Positions 27,990 through 37,696 of a stretch of 64,000 bases of DNA are shown piece by piece. Origin of the DNA: UBA10518 sp022837185. GTDB lineage: Bacteria > Desulfobacterota > Desulfobulbia > Desulfobulbales > Desulfobulbaceae. How positions within the stretch are numbered: position 1 is the first letter of the stretch; each line of letters begins with the position of its first letter. The stretch lies in the NCBI GenBank assembly GCA_034007705.1, contig JAVEQK010000008.1:1-64000 (forward strand), in the 5' to 3' direction. A program made the position numbers and the translations under genes. Under the pieces are notes generated by a model, which was given only the letters and a program-made list of their open reading frames with translations, was not told where the DNA came from and made no database searches.

Positions 27990-28973
27990 ATGAAGATATT
28001 GGTAACCGGGGGGACCGGCTTTACGGGCAAGGCCCTGGTGAAAAGACTGCTTGAGCAGGGGCACCAGGTTGTCGCCCTTGATTACCAGGAAGGGTTGAAA
28101 ACCGAGGAGCTGCGTGCCTGGGGCGCGGAGGTCGTCATCGGTTCGGTCACGGACAAGGACGTTGTCCGCCGGTGCGTGCAGGGGGTGGAAGTTGTGCACC
28201 ATCTGGCCGCGGCTTTCCGGGAACTGGATGTCCCCAACAGCTATTACCGGGAGGTGAATGTCGAAGGGACCCGCAACGTCCTGGAGGCGGCCGGGGCAGC
28301 CGGGGTGAGGCGTTTCATTTATTGCTCGACCTGCGGTGTTCACGGCAATGTGGACAACCCGCCCGGTGACGAGAACGCGCCGATAAATGCCGCCGATTAC
28401 TATCAGCAGACAAAGTATGATGCCGAGCCCGTCGTCCTGGAGTATCACCGCAAAGGGTTGACTTCGGTCATCCTGAGGCCCGCGGCCATTTACGGACCCG
28501 GGGACCCCGAGCGGTTCTATATGATTTTCAAAAGAGTCGCCGGGGGAAGGTTTCCCATGTTCGGCAGCGGAAAAACGCTGTATCATCCCCTCTATATTGA
28601 CCACCTGGTCGACGCTTTCCTCCTGGCCCAGGAGGAAGGGAAAGGGGACGGGGAAGCGTATCTGATCGCCGACGAGGAGTATGTCGAAATTGAAGACCTG
28701 GTCCGGAGAACGGCCAAAGCGCTGGGAGTCCAGGTCAGGATTCCGCATTATCCCCTCTGGCCGCTCATCATTGCCGGACATGTCTGTGAAAAAGTCTGCA
28801 AGCCGTTCCACATCAAACCTCCCATTTTTCCCCGCCGGGTGGACTGGTACAGGCAGAACCGGGCATTTGACATCAGCAAGGCCAGGAGGGACCTGGGCTA
28901 CGCGCCGACCATCTCTCTTGACGAGGGGCTGAAGAGAACGGCCGCCTGGTACAGGGCGGAAGGATACCTTTAG
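27990..28973 (+). CDS. NAD-dependent epimerase/dehydratase (extended SDR)
   Basis: Extended SDR of 327 residues with a canonical ILVTGGTGFTG loop, CSTCGVHG (Ser/Thr site) and a YQQTK catalytic pair near residue 137, followed by LRPAAIYGPGDPERF. It thus keeps the residues that the SDR at 2805 lacks. ATG 27990 is preferred over GTG 27984 because AGAGGTG then acts as the RBS. It probably modifies a nucleotide sugar, although the family also contains 3-beta-hydroxysteroid and flavonol-type reductases. Confidence 0.87.
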   Translation: MKILVTGGTGFTGKALVKRLLEQGHQVVALDYQEGLKTEELRAWGAEVVIGSVTDKDVVRRCVQGVEVVHHLAAAFRELDVPNSYYREVNVEGTRNVLEAAGAAGVRRFIYCSTCGVHGNVDNPPGDENAPINAADYYQQTKYDAEPVVLEYHRKGLTSVILRPAAIYGPGDPERFYMIFKRVAGGRFPMFGSGKTLYHPLYIDHLVDAFLLAQEEGKGDGEAYLIADEEYVEIEDLVRRTAKALGVQVRIPHYPLWPLIIAGHVCEKVCKPFHIKPPIFPRRVDWYRQNRAFDISKARRDLGYAPTISLDEGLKRTAAWYRAEGYL

Positions 28974-29075
28974 GTTCTGATCACGGGTCTGCAAGCGGCA
29001 TGATCTCATCCGGAAACCATTGGTGTTGCCCGGCAGCAGCCGGCAAATCGGTGCAGGACAGTTGTCCCGTCGTCT

Positions 29076-30533
29076 ATGGTTTTTAGCTCAACAATTTTTC
29101 TGTTTCAGGTCCTTCCTTTAACCCTGCTGGCCTATCTTCTCGCCGGCAGGAGCGTCAGGAATCTCGTCCTTCTTGTTGCCAGCCTGATCTTTTATGCCTG
29201 GGGCGAAAATATTTTCGTCCTGCTAATGCTTTTTTCCATCACGGCCAATTATGTCTTCGGCCTGCTGATCGACAGGGCGCGGAAAGATGGAAAAAGCGGC
29301 AAGAGCGCTCTGATCGGGGCATTGGCCGCCAATCTCGGCCTGCTCGGCTTTTTTAAATACGCCAACTTCATCGTTGAGAATCTGAATGGCATCCTGGCGT
29401 GGCTGCAGCTCGAACCGGTGATCTTCCCGGAAATCCATCTCCCCATCGGGATTTCCTTTTTCACCTTCCAGGCGATGTCCTACGTCATTGACGTCTATCG
29501 CGGCGATGCCCGGGTGCAGAAAAATCCCGTCAACATAGCCCTGTATATTTCCTTGTTCCCCCAGCTCATTGCCGGCCCGATTGTCCGCTATCACGACATC
29601 TCTTCCCAGATCACCCGGCGCGCGACCGGGATCGACGATTTCAGTTACGGGGTGCGGAGATTCATCATCGGCCTGGGGAAAAAGGTTCTGGTGGCCAATG
29701 TTCTCGGCGAAACGGCGGATTATATTTTTTCCCTGCCGCCCGACAGGGTCCCCGTCGGCCTGGCCTGGGTGGGGGCCGTTTCCTATACCCTGCAGATATA
29801 CTACGATTTTTCAGGGTATTCGGACATGGCCATCGGACTTGGCCGGATGTTCGGTTTCCGCTTCCTGGAGAATTTCAATTATCCCTATATTTCCCGTTCG
29901 ATACGGGAGTTCTGGCGGCGATGGCATATTTCCCTGTCCTCGTGGTTCAGGGATTATCTGTACATTTCTCTTGGCGGCAACCGGAAAGGACCTTCCAGGA
30001 CATACCTGAACCTGGTGATCGTCTTTTTTCTCTGTGGGCTGTGGCATGGCGCCAGTTGGACCTTCATAGTATGGGGTCTGTATCACGGGCTTTTTCTCGT
30101 GCTGGAAAGAACGGTTCCGGTGAAATTCCTGCTCGAGCGTCTTCCCCGGCCACTGCAGCACATCTATACATTGATGGTTGTCATAATCGGCTGGGTTATT
30201 TTTCGGGCGGAAACGTTTGCCCATGCTCTGGGCTACCTGCGGGCCATGGTCGACTTCTCCACTCCCCCGCTGTACAATTCGCAGATTTTTCTGCACCTCA
30301 ACAACGAATTTTATCTGGTGCTTGCCATTGGGATTATTTTTTCCGCCCCGGTGTATACGCAAATTGAAAAACGGGTAAGGGGACGGCTGCCGGCCGCACC
30401 TTCACTTTCCGGCAAGCTGGCCGGGGGCATTGGTTCGGTGACAGGCATCTGCTTTTTCCTCTTCGTCTTCCTGTATGCCATCGCCAATATCATGCGGGGC
30501 TCTTATAATCCCTTTCTCTACTTCAGGTTTTAG
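29076..30533 (+). CDS. MBOAT-family O-acyltransferase (AlgI-like)
   Basis: Polytopic enzyme that moves acyl groups across the membrane for O-acetylation of an exported polysaccharide. The N-terminus MVFSSTIFLF followed by LIFYAWGENIF, then SYVIDVYRGD, IREFWRRWHISLSSWFRD and LCGLWHGASWTF (active-site His about residue 322), is characteristic of AlgI. Length 485 residues matches. The AlgJ-like gene starts six bases after its stop, giving the usual two-part acetylation system. It need not involve alginate; no alginate polymerase is present. Confidence 0.92.
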   Translation: MVFSSTIFLFQVLPLTLLAYLLAGRSVRNLVLLVASLIFYAWGENIFVLLMLFSITANYVFGLLIDRARKDGKSGKSALIGALAANLGLLGFFKYANFIVENLNGILAWLQLEPVIFPEIHLPIGISFFTFQAMSYVIDVYRGDARVQKNPVNIALYISLFPQLIAGPIVRYHDISSQITRRATGIDDFSYGVRRFIIGLGKKVLVANVLGETADYIFSLPPDRVPVGLAWVGAVSYTLQIYYDFSGYSDMAIGLGRMFGFRFLENFNYPYISRSIREFWRRWHISLSSWFRDYLYISLGGNRKGPSRTYLNLVIVFFLCGLWHGASWTFIVWGLYHGLFLVLERTVPVKFLLERLPRPLQHIYTLMVVIIGWVIFRAETFAHALGYLRAMVDFSTPPLYNSQIFLHLNNEFYLVLAIGIIFSAPVYTQIEKRVRGRLPAAPSLSGKLAGGIGSVTGICFFLFVFLYAIANIMRGSYNPFLYFRF

Positions 30534-30538
30534 GGGAA

Positions 30539-32374
30539 ATGCCGCAGGTCACCGGAGTACTGAAACAAGGGTTGGCAGGTTTTGTCTTCTTTGCCGTGCT
30601 GGGTGGAGGATTTCTCCTCCTGTGCGTACCGGACAAGATTGTCGCCGATTTTCAGGCCGGCGAGTGGGAGAGCCTCTCCATCCGGCTTGCCCTCATAACT
30701 CTCGCCAGCCTGATCGTCGCCTCGCGTCTGAACCGGCCCATTTCTTTTACGGCGCCCCGGGGAGGCGGAGGTCTTTTTCTCTGCCTCATTTTCCTGGGAG
30801 TCCTGTTTTATCCTCTCCTCTCCCAATATTCCCGGGTGGGGAAAAGCATACAGGAAGTAGCCTCCTCCATTTCGGCGGAGCAGGAGGCGCCGGGAAGAAA
30901 AATCCTCGCCCTGGCCAGATCCTTTCCCGCAAAATACGAGCAGCATGCCGAGGAGCATTTCAAGCTGCCGGATGCATTCATCCAGCTCGAAGCCTTTATC
31001 AAGGTGTTTGGTTTGGGCATATCGCCCAATACCAACATCGCCGTCGGCAGGGACGGTTTTTACTTTGAAGGCTGGGGGGCAAGAAAGGTCGAGAAAGGAG
31101 TTACGGAAAGTTTTGACAATATTGCCGATTACATGGGGCAGATACCTTTTTCCGAAAACGAGCTGCGGCAATGGAAAAGAGTTCTCGAGGAGCGGAGCTA
31201 CTGGCTCAGGGAGCAGGGAATTGAGTATGTTTTTGTCCTGGCGCCGACCAAGGCCTTCGTCTATCCCGAATATCTCCCGGCCCGCCTGCAGAGAGTGAAA
31301 AAAGGGGTCACCAGGTACGAACAGCTGTCAGGTTTTCTGCAAAACCACGCCGATGTTCATTTCGTGGACTTGCTGCCTCCCTTGCTCGAGGCAAAGGCGG
31401 AAAGGCCGTATCCGCTTCTTTTTTACAAAACGGATTTTCACTGGAATTTTTACGGGGCATTTGTCGTCTACAAGGCGATGATTGACAGGATGAGCGGCTT
31501 TTTCCCCCGGTATGCATTCCACCGGCCCGAACTCGATGATTTTGAACTGAAAATCGACGAACACTGGGTCCATGAGCGTTTCATGTATATGCTGGGCCTG
31601 CCGCCTTCCCTGTACAGGAATGAACATTACATCACCCTGGTTCCGAAGCCGGGCGGCCTCTATGACCATGCCCTGGATATTCCGCCAGGGGGAATTTACG
31701 ATGTCTATCCTCCCGAGCGGCCGATTTACGCCGAGGACGGGACGGCCATGAATATTCCCCTGCTCCTCAACCCGAAGGCCCCCATACAATCGATTCTCCT
31801 GCTTGGGGATTCATTCATGGAAAAATGTGTGTATTTCTTCAGCGCAAACGCCCAACGGGTACTGAATTACCGGACCATAGTCAACTTTCCCGACAGGATT
31901 TTCCGCCATGAGAAACCTGATATTGTGGTGCAGGAAATCCTCAATATGTTTATTCTGCGGCCTCCGCCGCAGAATCCTCCAGGTTTGCGGAAAAGTTATC
32001 TCAGGGGGAAGTTTCGCGACTGCGGGGAGAATGTCCTTTTTCAGGCGGATTCAGAGAGTTTTGTCGAGAAAAGTCAGGATGGGCGGAGTATCTGGGAGGT
32101 GGGCCTGCCCGATACGAAGCCGGTGAAAGCCGAAGAGGTTCGCCTGGTGAAACTGGAACTGCACAGCGATGGGCCGGGGAAAGTGGCGATCGGCTTCTTG
32201 GACAGCGACGGCGGGCAGATCGTCAAATCCGTGCACGACATTGCTCCCGGTGATAATGTGCTTTTTCTGGAGGCGCCGCTGGAACCGGCCGCAAGTATGA
32301 CCATCTTCTCCTTGCACAAAAAAAATGCCCTTGATTGCAGGTCCATCGAGGTGAGATCGGACCTCGACGTATAA
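30539..32374 (+). CDS. AlgJ/AlgX-like O-acetyltransferase with C-terminal extension
   Basis: Periplasmic, membrane-anchored partner of the MBOAT protein. Three early hydrophobic segments precede a DHHW/SGNH-type domain with TDFHWNFYG (about residue 299, Asp/His of the catalytic triad) and LLLGDSF (about 421, catalytic Ser). At 611 residues it is longer than AlgJ, with extra membrane segments at the front and about 130 residues after the domain that read as a beta-rich region. It probably attaches acetyl groups to the glycan. Confidence 0.85.
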   Translation: MPQVTGVLKQGLAGFVFFAVLGGGFLLLCVPDKIVADFQAGEWESLSIRLALITLASLIVASRLNRPISFTAPRGGGGLFLCLIFLGVLFYPLLSQYSRVGKSIQEVASSISAEQEAPGRKILALARSFPAKYEQHAEEHFKLPDAFIQLEAFIKVFGLGISPNTNIAVGRDGFYFEGWGARKVEKGVTESFDNIADYMGQIPFSENELRQWKRVLEERSYWLREQGIEYVFVLAPTKAFVYPEYLPARLQRVKKGVTRYEQLSGFLQNHADVHFVDLLPPLLEAKAERPYPLLFYKTDFHWNFYGAFVVYKAMIDRMSGFFPRYAFHRPELDDFELKIDEHWVHERFMYMLGLPPSLYRNEHYITLVPKPGGLYDHALDIPPGGIYDVYPPERPIYAEDGTAMNIPLLLNPKAPIQSILLLGDSFMEKCVYFFSANAQRVLNYRTIVNFPDRIFRHEKPDIVVQEILNMFILRPPPQNPPGLRKSYLRGKFRDCGENVLFQADSESFVEKSQDGRSIWEVGLPDTKPVKAEEVRLVKLELHSDGPGKVAIGFLDSDGGQIVKSVHDIAPGDNVLFLEAPLEPAASMTIFSLHKKNALDCRSIEVRSDLDV

Positions 32375-32495
32375 ACTCGGGGTTCCCGTCTCCCTTTCTG
32401 GCGGAGGTTGAGCCGAAAAATCTCGCCGTTCATCGCAGTATCTTTGCAACGGCTGAAACCTGAATCCCAATTAGAATGAAATCTGGATAACGAGC

Positions 32496-34022
32496 ATGAC
32501 AGAGCAAGAAGAAAACAGTGAGATCAATCCGGGGCGTGGACGCAAAAAGGGGCGGCTTCTCATATTTATCGTTGCCTACAACGCCGAACGGACCATTGAG
32601 AGCGTGTTGAAACGGATTCCCGTAAGCCTCTCGGATTCATATGAAGTCGAAGTGCTTATTATCGACGACTCGTCCCAGGACGAGACGTTTTTTCGCAGTG
32701 AAACGATCAGACGGGCTGGTGTCATCCCGTTCACCATGACCGTTCTTTTCAATCCTGTTAATCAGGGTTATGGCGGGAATCAGAAGATAGGATTTCATTA
32801 TGCGATAAAAAATGATTTTGACTGGGTTGCCTTGGTCCACGGCGACGGTCAGTACGCACCCGAATGTCTTCCTGAGCTTGTTGGTTCGCTGGCAAAAGGA
32901 GAGGCGGATGCGGTTTTCGGATCGAGAATGATGGAGGGCTATGCCGCCCTGAAGGGAGGCATGCCATTTTATAAATTCGTCGGCAACAAGATCCTGACCC
33001 GGTATCAGAATCTACTTCTGCGGACCAATCTCAGCGAGTTCCACAGCGGATACAGGCTCTATTCCACCCAGGCCCTGGCGAAAATCCCCTTCGAGCTGAA
33101 CAGCAACGACTTTCATTTTGATACGGAGATTATTATCCAACTGGTCTTTGCGGGGCAGAAGATCAGGGAGCTGCCCATTCCGACTTTTTACGGCGAGGAA
33201 ATTTGTCATGTCAACGGTTTGAAATATGCCTGGGATGTGTTTCTCACCACTTTGCACGCCAGGGTGCAGAAATATCATATCTTTTATGATCGGAAGTTTG
33301 ATTGTATACCCGATCAGTCCGACGGTTCGCAGTCATGGGAACAGTTTTCGGCTGAATCGCTCATTATGGGTGATATCAGGCAAAATTCAAGGATCTACGT
33401 TCTGGGGGACCCGAGCAGTCATTTTCTCTCCGCACTGCGGGAAATGGGGCACAGTGTGACGGTGGAGCGCCGGGGAATTCTGCAATCCGACCTGCAGGAC
33501 TGCAAGGATATCGACTATCTGGTGATGATCGATGATACGGACCTGGCCCAGCAGCCGGAAAGACTCGTTGAGAAGCTGCGGGAACTCTGCCGGTTGCATC
33601 CCGACGTACAGATTGTTATGGCAGTGGGGAATATCGGTTTCATCGTGACCCGGCTCCTGCTGCTTTTCGGCAGGTTCTCCTATACCAGGAAAGGAATCCT
33701 CAGCCTCCGTCATTTTCGTCTTTTTACGCTGCGGACCTTGAAAAAGCTGTTCTCTCAGAACGGATTTGACTGCGAAAAAACCCTCGGCGTGCCGCTTCCC
33801 TACAATCAGTTCATTGCATCGAAACGCATCGCCCCTGTTCTTGCGAAAATTCACCTGGCCTGTATCAGGCTGCGCCCTTCGCTTTTCAGTTATCAACTGC
33901 TCATCTACGTCAAACCGAAATATTCGCTTGAATACCTCCTGGCCAAGGCTATCCGGGTCTCCAGGGAAAGACAGTCGGAAATCGGCGAGGGAGCCGCGCC
34001 GGACGAGCCTATTCAACAATAA
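32496..34022 (+). CDS. Dolichol-phosphate-mannose-synthase-like GT2 with methyltransferase-like C-terminus
   Basis: The first ~240 residues are a DPM1-like GT2 domain: IFIVAYNAERTI, IDDSSQDET, VHGDGQY and GSRMMEGY. They are followed by the conserved region HFDTEIIIQLVFAG. Residues about 285-508 read as a degenerate class I methyltransferase fold (IYVLGDPSSHFLSALREMG, then LSLRHFRLFTLRTLKKLF) with no clear SAM motif. Such fusions may build undecaprenyl-phosphate sugars. Its 3' end overlaps the convergent membrane gene by 14 bases. Confidence 0.8.
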   Translation: MTEQEENSEINPGRGRKKGRLLIFIVAYNAERTIESVLKRIPVSLSDSYEVEVLIIDDSSQDETFFRSETIRRAGVIPFTMTVLFNPVNQGYGGNQKIGFHYAIKNDFDWVALVHGDGQYAPECLPELVGSLAKGEADAVFGSRMMEGYAALKGGMPFYKFVGNKILTRYQNLLLRTNLSEFHSGYRLYSTQALAKIPFELNSNDFHFDTEIIIQLVFAGQKIRELPIPTFYGEEICHVNGLKYAWDVFLTTLHARVQKYHIFYDRKFDCIPDQSDGSQSWEQFSAESLIMGDIRQNSRIYVLGDPSSHFLSALREMGHSVTVERRGILQSDLQDCKDIDYLVMIDDTDLAQQPERLVEKLRELCRLHPDVQIVMAVGNIGFIVTRLLLLFGRFSYTRKGILSLRHFRLFTLRTLKKLFSQNGFDCEKTLGVPLPYNQFIASKRIAPVLAKIHLACIRLRPSLFSYQLLIYVKPKYSLEYLLAKAIRVSRERQSEIGEGAAPDEPIQQ

Positions 34023-35373
34023 ACTTACTGCCGGAGGGAAGATCGAGATCCTTCCTTTTGAGCCGCCGGGCATCTTTACGCAGACTTCCGACCCGCACCA
34101 TGGGCGAGAGAAAGGGCGGTTTCAGGTTATCGGTTCTCAGAATGACATATTGGTTCCGCTCATCAAGCCCGAGCTGCTCAACCAGGTGGATGGTCCGCAC
34201 AAAGGCAGGGATTGCGGGCAGGATATCTATTTGTCCTTTCTCGGGATGACGGTTATTGTCGGCGGCGACCAGCAGCAGGAACGCTGTCAGAACGCCGGCT
34301 TGAACGAAAACATGGGGACGGAATTGTGCAAATAATCTGTCAAAGGTGAAAAGAATAAAGGCCAGCCAGAAAAACTGGGAAATATAAATATGGCAGGGAA
34401 AAACAGTCCCGTAAAGAATTGATTTGATGCTGAGGAAGAACGGCGCAAGAGATCCTGTTATAATGGCAGCAATTATAATAGAGATTTTAATATAGAAAGA
34501 ATCCTTGCGTAATAAATATAATGCAGAGAGAATGGCTAAGGATAAAAGGGCGACATGGATTACGGATACTTTATCCAGAAGATCAAGGAAAAGTATTCTG
34601 TCGACAAACACTTCATACGCCCAGCTCCGGAAGTGCTCATTGAAGATGTTGTTCATCTGGATGGTATTCTCCCTCACGGAGAATGAATACATGGCAACAA
34701 CAACAATTATCCAGATATAAAAAAGGGTCCTCTGAAAATTTCTGCAAAGAAAAATCAGGAGAAACGATATCGGCAGGGCTACAACTGAATAGGGACCTGA
34801 CCAAATCAGTAATGCTGAAACAGGGTACATTATTGGATGAACTTTTGATCGCGTCGTGGTGGATAAAATTATCAATAATAATAAGGTGACGACATTGTAC
34901 ATCTGGAACGTTAATGAGTTGTAGTAAAATATATGGTTCATCCCTGACAGTCCCAGGACAATGGGGGCGGCCAAGATCATGAAACGGTTCCGGATAAGTC
35001 CTGTGAAAAGAATTCCCAATGCGGTCGCAATGCCCATGGTTAAGGAAAATACTTGATAAAGAATCGGCTGCAACCTGACATCAAGCATGGCGACGGCCCA
35101 GGCCGCAACATTGTTCAAGATATTGAAATAGCCGTTTGGATGATGAAAAACAGCATAGGAAAAGGAACGGGTCCCGCCGTAATAGACGTTGAAATAATGG
35201 CCTGCATCTTCCATGTACAGGCTGGGATGGAGAATGTTCTCCCATGAACGGATGAACAGGGCGGCCATGAAAACCACCATGGACAGAACATAGAATTTGC
35301 GCTGATCGGTAAAATGGGTGCCGGAATATTCGAGGGATGGTTCCTGGAGGAAAAATTTACGTAAATTCGGCAT
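34009..35373 (-). CDS. Polytopic membrane protein, GT-C-like
   Basis: The only minus-strand gene within the glycan locus, and visibly more AT-rich than its neighbours. About eleven hydrophobic segments fill 454 residues. The first external loop carries LYMEDAGHYFN, an acidic pair placed as in GT-C glycosyltransferases that use lipid-phosphate sugars. ATG 35373 is preferred because GAGAGA lies eight bases upstream; longer starts at 35397 and 35439 lack an RBS. I recognise no named family. Orientation and base composition suggest insertion by transfer. Confidence 0.72.
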   Translation of the reverse strand: MPNLRKFFLQEPSLEYSGTHFTDQRKFYVLSMVVFMAALFIRSWENILHPSLYMEDAGHYFNVYYGGTRSFSYAVFHHPNGYFNILNNVAAWAVAMLDVRLQPILYQVFSLTMGIATALGILFTGLIRNRFMILAAPIVLGLSGMNHIFYYNSLTFQMYNVVTLLLLIILSTTTRSKVHPIMYPVSALLIWSGPYSVVALPISFLLIFLCRNFQRTLFYIWIIVVVAMYSFSVRENTIQMNNIFNEHFRSWAYEVFVDRILFLDLLDKVSVIHVALLSLAILSALYLLRKDSFYIKISIIIAAIITGSLAPFFLSIKSILYGTVFPCHIYISQFFWLAFILFTFDRLFAQFRPHVFVQAGVLTAFLLLVAADNNRHPEKGQIDILPAIPAFVRTIHLVEQLGLDERNQYVILRTDNLKPPFLSPMVRVGSLRKDARRLKRKDLDLPSGSKFIVE

Positions 35374-35714
35374 TATATGTCTCTCGCTTATTGTCATGGC
35401 CAAAAAAATGAAGTAATTTGTAAAATTTGATGGGTGCATGCATGATCCCGCTTCCGGTGGGGTGAACGCCTCCGGGCCGGGTGGGAAAAGGTGTCAGGGC
35501 AAACAGGATACATTATCTCCGCCGGCGCACCCGGTCCCCCTACCTTGCCCAGGCTTTCCTGTCGGCCTGAAGTCATGGCGGTTCGCCGGGGGGACTCGTT
35601 TTCCGGTTCTGCCTGCACCGGTAATGGGACAAGCAATGCGGCGAATCCCATGCTGTATACTATGATTGAAAAATCTATGCAAAAGAAGAAAACGGCAAGA
35701 ATGGGTTTGAAGAA
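35374..35714. other. Divergent intergenic region
   Basis: This 341-base stretch separates the minus-strand membrane gene from the next + strand gene and should contain both promoters. A TATACT lies at about 35655 on the + strand, with no convincing -35. Short frames are open here (for example + 35491-35718) but look non-coding. Confidence 0.4.
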
Positions 35715-37580
35715 ATGACCACGACCAGGAAGTGCCTTTTGTTGTTGCTGCTGGGAGCGCTGCTCTCGGGCCTCTTCCATTTTCAGATTGTCAGGAAGGC
35801 GGTCGTGGACCTGTCTGTCAGGACTGACGCCAGAACCACCCTGAAAATTTACTGGGTTCAAGAGGGGGAGCCGTTTACGGAAAAAAGAATGGCCCGGATA
35901 GTCTTGAAACCGGGCCGGCAGCACTACAGTCTCCGGATCGGGGACCTTGCGAGGATTGACTCCATTCGCATAGATCCCTCCGACGAAAAACCTGCCCAGG
36001 TAACCCTCAAGGAGGTCCGTATCGGCCAACAAGGTTATTCGCCGATAACATTGCAGGGCAGGGAGGACCTCGCACAGCTTGAAGTCCTCGAAGATGTTGA
36101 GGAGGTTATACTGGAGGAAGAAGGCATTACCATTGTGCCGGCGGGGACCGATCCCCAACTGCTGTTTTCGCTGCCGCCTTTGTCCCCCAAGCCCGATATC
36201 CTGTCTGAGGTGCCCAGGATCATTTTTATTTTTCTGCTGGTGCTGTGCCTTGCCTTTCTTCCTTCCTCGGTGTTTGCCGGGTACAACTATATTCCCTACC
36301 TGATCGTTGTTGTCGTGACCCTCGCGGCCGTCATGGCTTTTATCAGCAAGAACAACATGCACCCTGATGAATATGTTCATGTAGCCGCGGCTGAATATTA
36401 TCAGGATCACAATCTGCCGCCCAGGATCGGCTCCCCGGAAATAAGCAACACGTACAGTGTTTACGGGGTGTCCCGCCTGCATTCCGGCGAGATAGTCTAT
36501 CTGATTGCCGGGAAATTCATGAAGATTCTGGAACCGTTCCACTTCGATCCCTATCTGACGCTTCGCTTGTTCAACCTCCTGCTCCTTGCGGGTTTAATGG
36601 TTTTTGCCATGGGCAGCAGCGATTTCAGGCTCATGGCTCTGCCGCTCTTGATATCGCCTCAAATCTGGTATGTTTTCAGCTATTTCAATTCAGACGGCTT
36701 CGCGCTGTTCATTGCATTGCTCGCCGGTTATCAACTCGCGGTGCCGAACTCCATGTTTCACGGGTACGTTGCAAACAGAAGCGGAGGCAGGACTTTTCCT
36801 TACGCAGTGGCATTGGGTTTCCTGTTTGCGCTGCTGCTTCTGTTGAAGCAGAATTATTATTTCTTCTATTTGTATCTCTTTCTCTACTTTGTCTGGAAAG
36901 TAATTTTTGAGAAATTCCCCCTGCACAAAGAAAATATTGTCAGGATAGGGGTGATTGCAGTCATTGGCGTGTCGCTGTTCGGGATCTTCCGAGTCGTTGA
37001 TTATGCGGTGAATGATTTTGAAAAAGAGCAGAAATTGCTGGAAGCCAGAGAAAATTTCGCCCATGAACTGTTCAAGCCGAGTACCCCGCTCCAGCGAAAA
37101 CATGCCCACCTGCAGATGAAGGAACGGGGAACAACGCTGAAATATTTCATTCAGATCGACAGATGGCCCGAGAAGTCTTTCTGGACCTCATTCGGTGTCT
37201 ACGGCTATACAGCCATTACCGCTCAATATGCCTATTATGACCTGGTGAGAATCTGCGGCGTGCTGTTTATGGGCATCATCATCGTCTGGATATGTGCCAG
37301 GGGGGGGCTGTCCGGCAATACTCTGCTGGGCATCTCACTTTTCTCTTCCCTCGTGCTTGTCGCCGCTGCTCTCTATCTTGCCTGGACAGACAATTTCCAG
37401 GCCCAGGGCAGATATTTTCTTCCCATTATAGCCATTTTTTCGATTTTATTGTATAAAACGGAACGTCTACTGCCGAGAACCCTCTTCCAGCCCCTGCTGA
37501 TCACCATGTTCATCCTGTCAGTATACAGTTTTGTTTTTGTCGGCCTGTATGACGTTGCCATGTATGCCAACTGCCTGTGA
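35715..37580 (+). CDS. Large membrane protein, DUF2142/GT-C-like
   Basis: A 621-residue protein. One N-terminal membrane helix is followed by a ~140-residue soluble, beta-rich region and then about ten membrane segments. Loop residues NMHPDEYVHVAAAEYY (about 213) place an acidic DE pair as in GT-C enzymes and DUF2142 proteins. It probably transfers a sugar from a lipid-phosphate donor at the periplasmic face, possibly one made by the GT2 proteins at 32496 or 44337; that link is inference. The next frame overlaps or follows closely. Confidence 0.75.
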   Translation: MTTTRKCLLLLLLGALLSGLFHFQIVRKAVVDLSVRTDARTTLKIYWVQEGEPFTEKRMARIVLKPGRQHYSLRIGDLARIDSIRIDPSDEKPAQVTLKEVRIGQQGYSPITLQGREDLAQLEVLEDVEEVILEEEGITIVPAGTDPQLLFSLPPLSPKPDILSEVPRIIFIFLLVLCLAFLPSSVFAGYNYIPYLIVVVVTLAAVMAFISKNNMHPDEYVHVAAAEYYQDHNLPPRIGSPEISNTYSVYGVSRLHSGEIVYLIAGKFMKILEPFHFDPYLTLRLFNLLLLAGLMVFAMGSSDFRLMALPLLISPQIWYVFSYFNSDGFALFIALLAGYQLAVPNSMFHGYVANRSGGRTFPYAVALGFLFALLLLLKQNYYFFYLYLFLYFVWKVIFEKFPLHKENIVRIGVIAVIGVSLFGIFRVVDYAVNDFEKEQKLLEARENFAHELFKPSTPLQRKHAHLQMKERGTTLKYFIQIDRWPEKSFWTSFGVYGYTAITAQYAYYDLVRICGVLFMGIIIVWICARGGLSGNTLLGISLFSSLVLVAAALYLAWTDNFQAQGRYFLPIIAIFSILLYKTERLLPRTLFQPLLITMFILSVYSFVFVGLYDVAMYANCL

Positions 37581-37696
37581 TCACAAGGGCGCCAATGCAG
37601 GGGGACATGTTCCCTGAGGCAGCGACCCCGTTGCCATCGCTGTGCCGGGGCCGCCCGGGCTGGAACAGGATTAACGGTCAGCAGGAAAAGCAGGTA

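Noticed and set aside
35491..35718. Small + strand ORF (75 codons) ending inside the next start codon
   Set aside because: No RBS, no recognisable composition, and a basic low-complexity end; more likely leader sequence.
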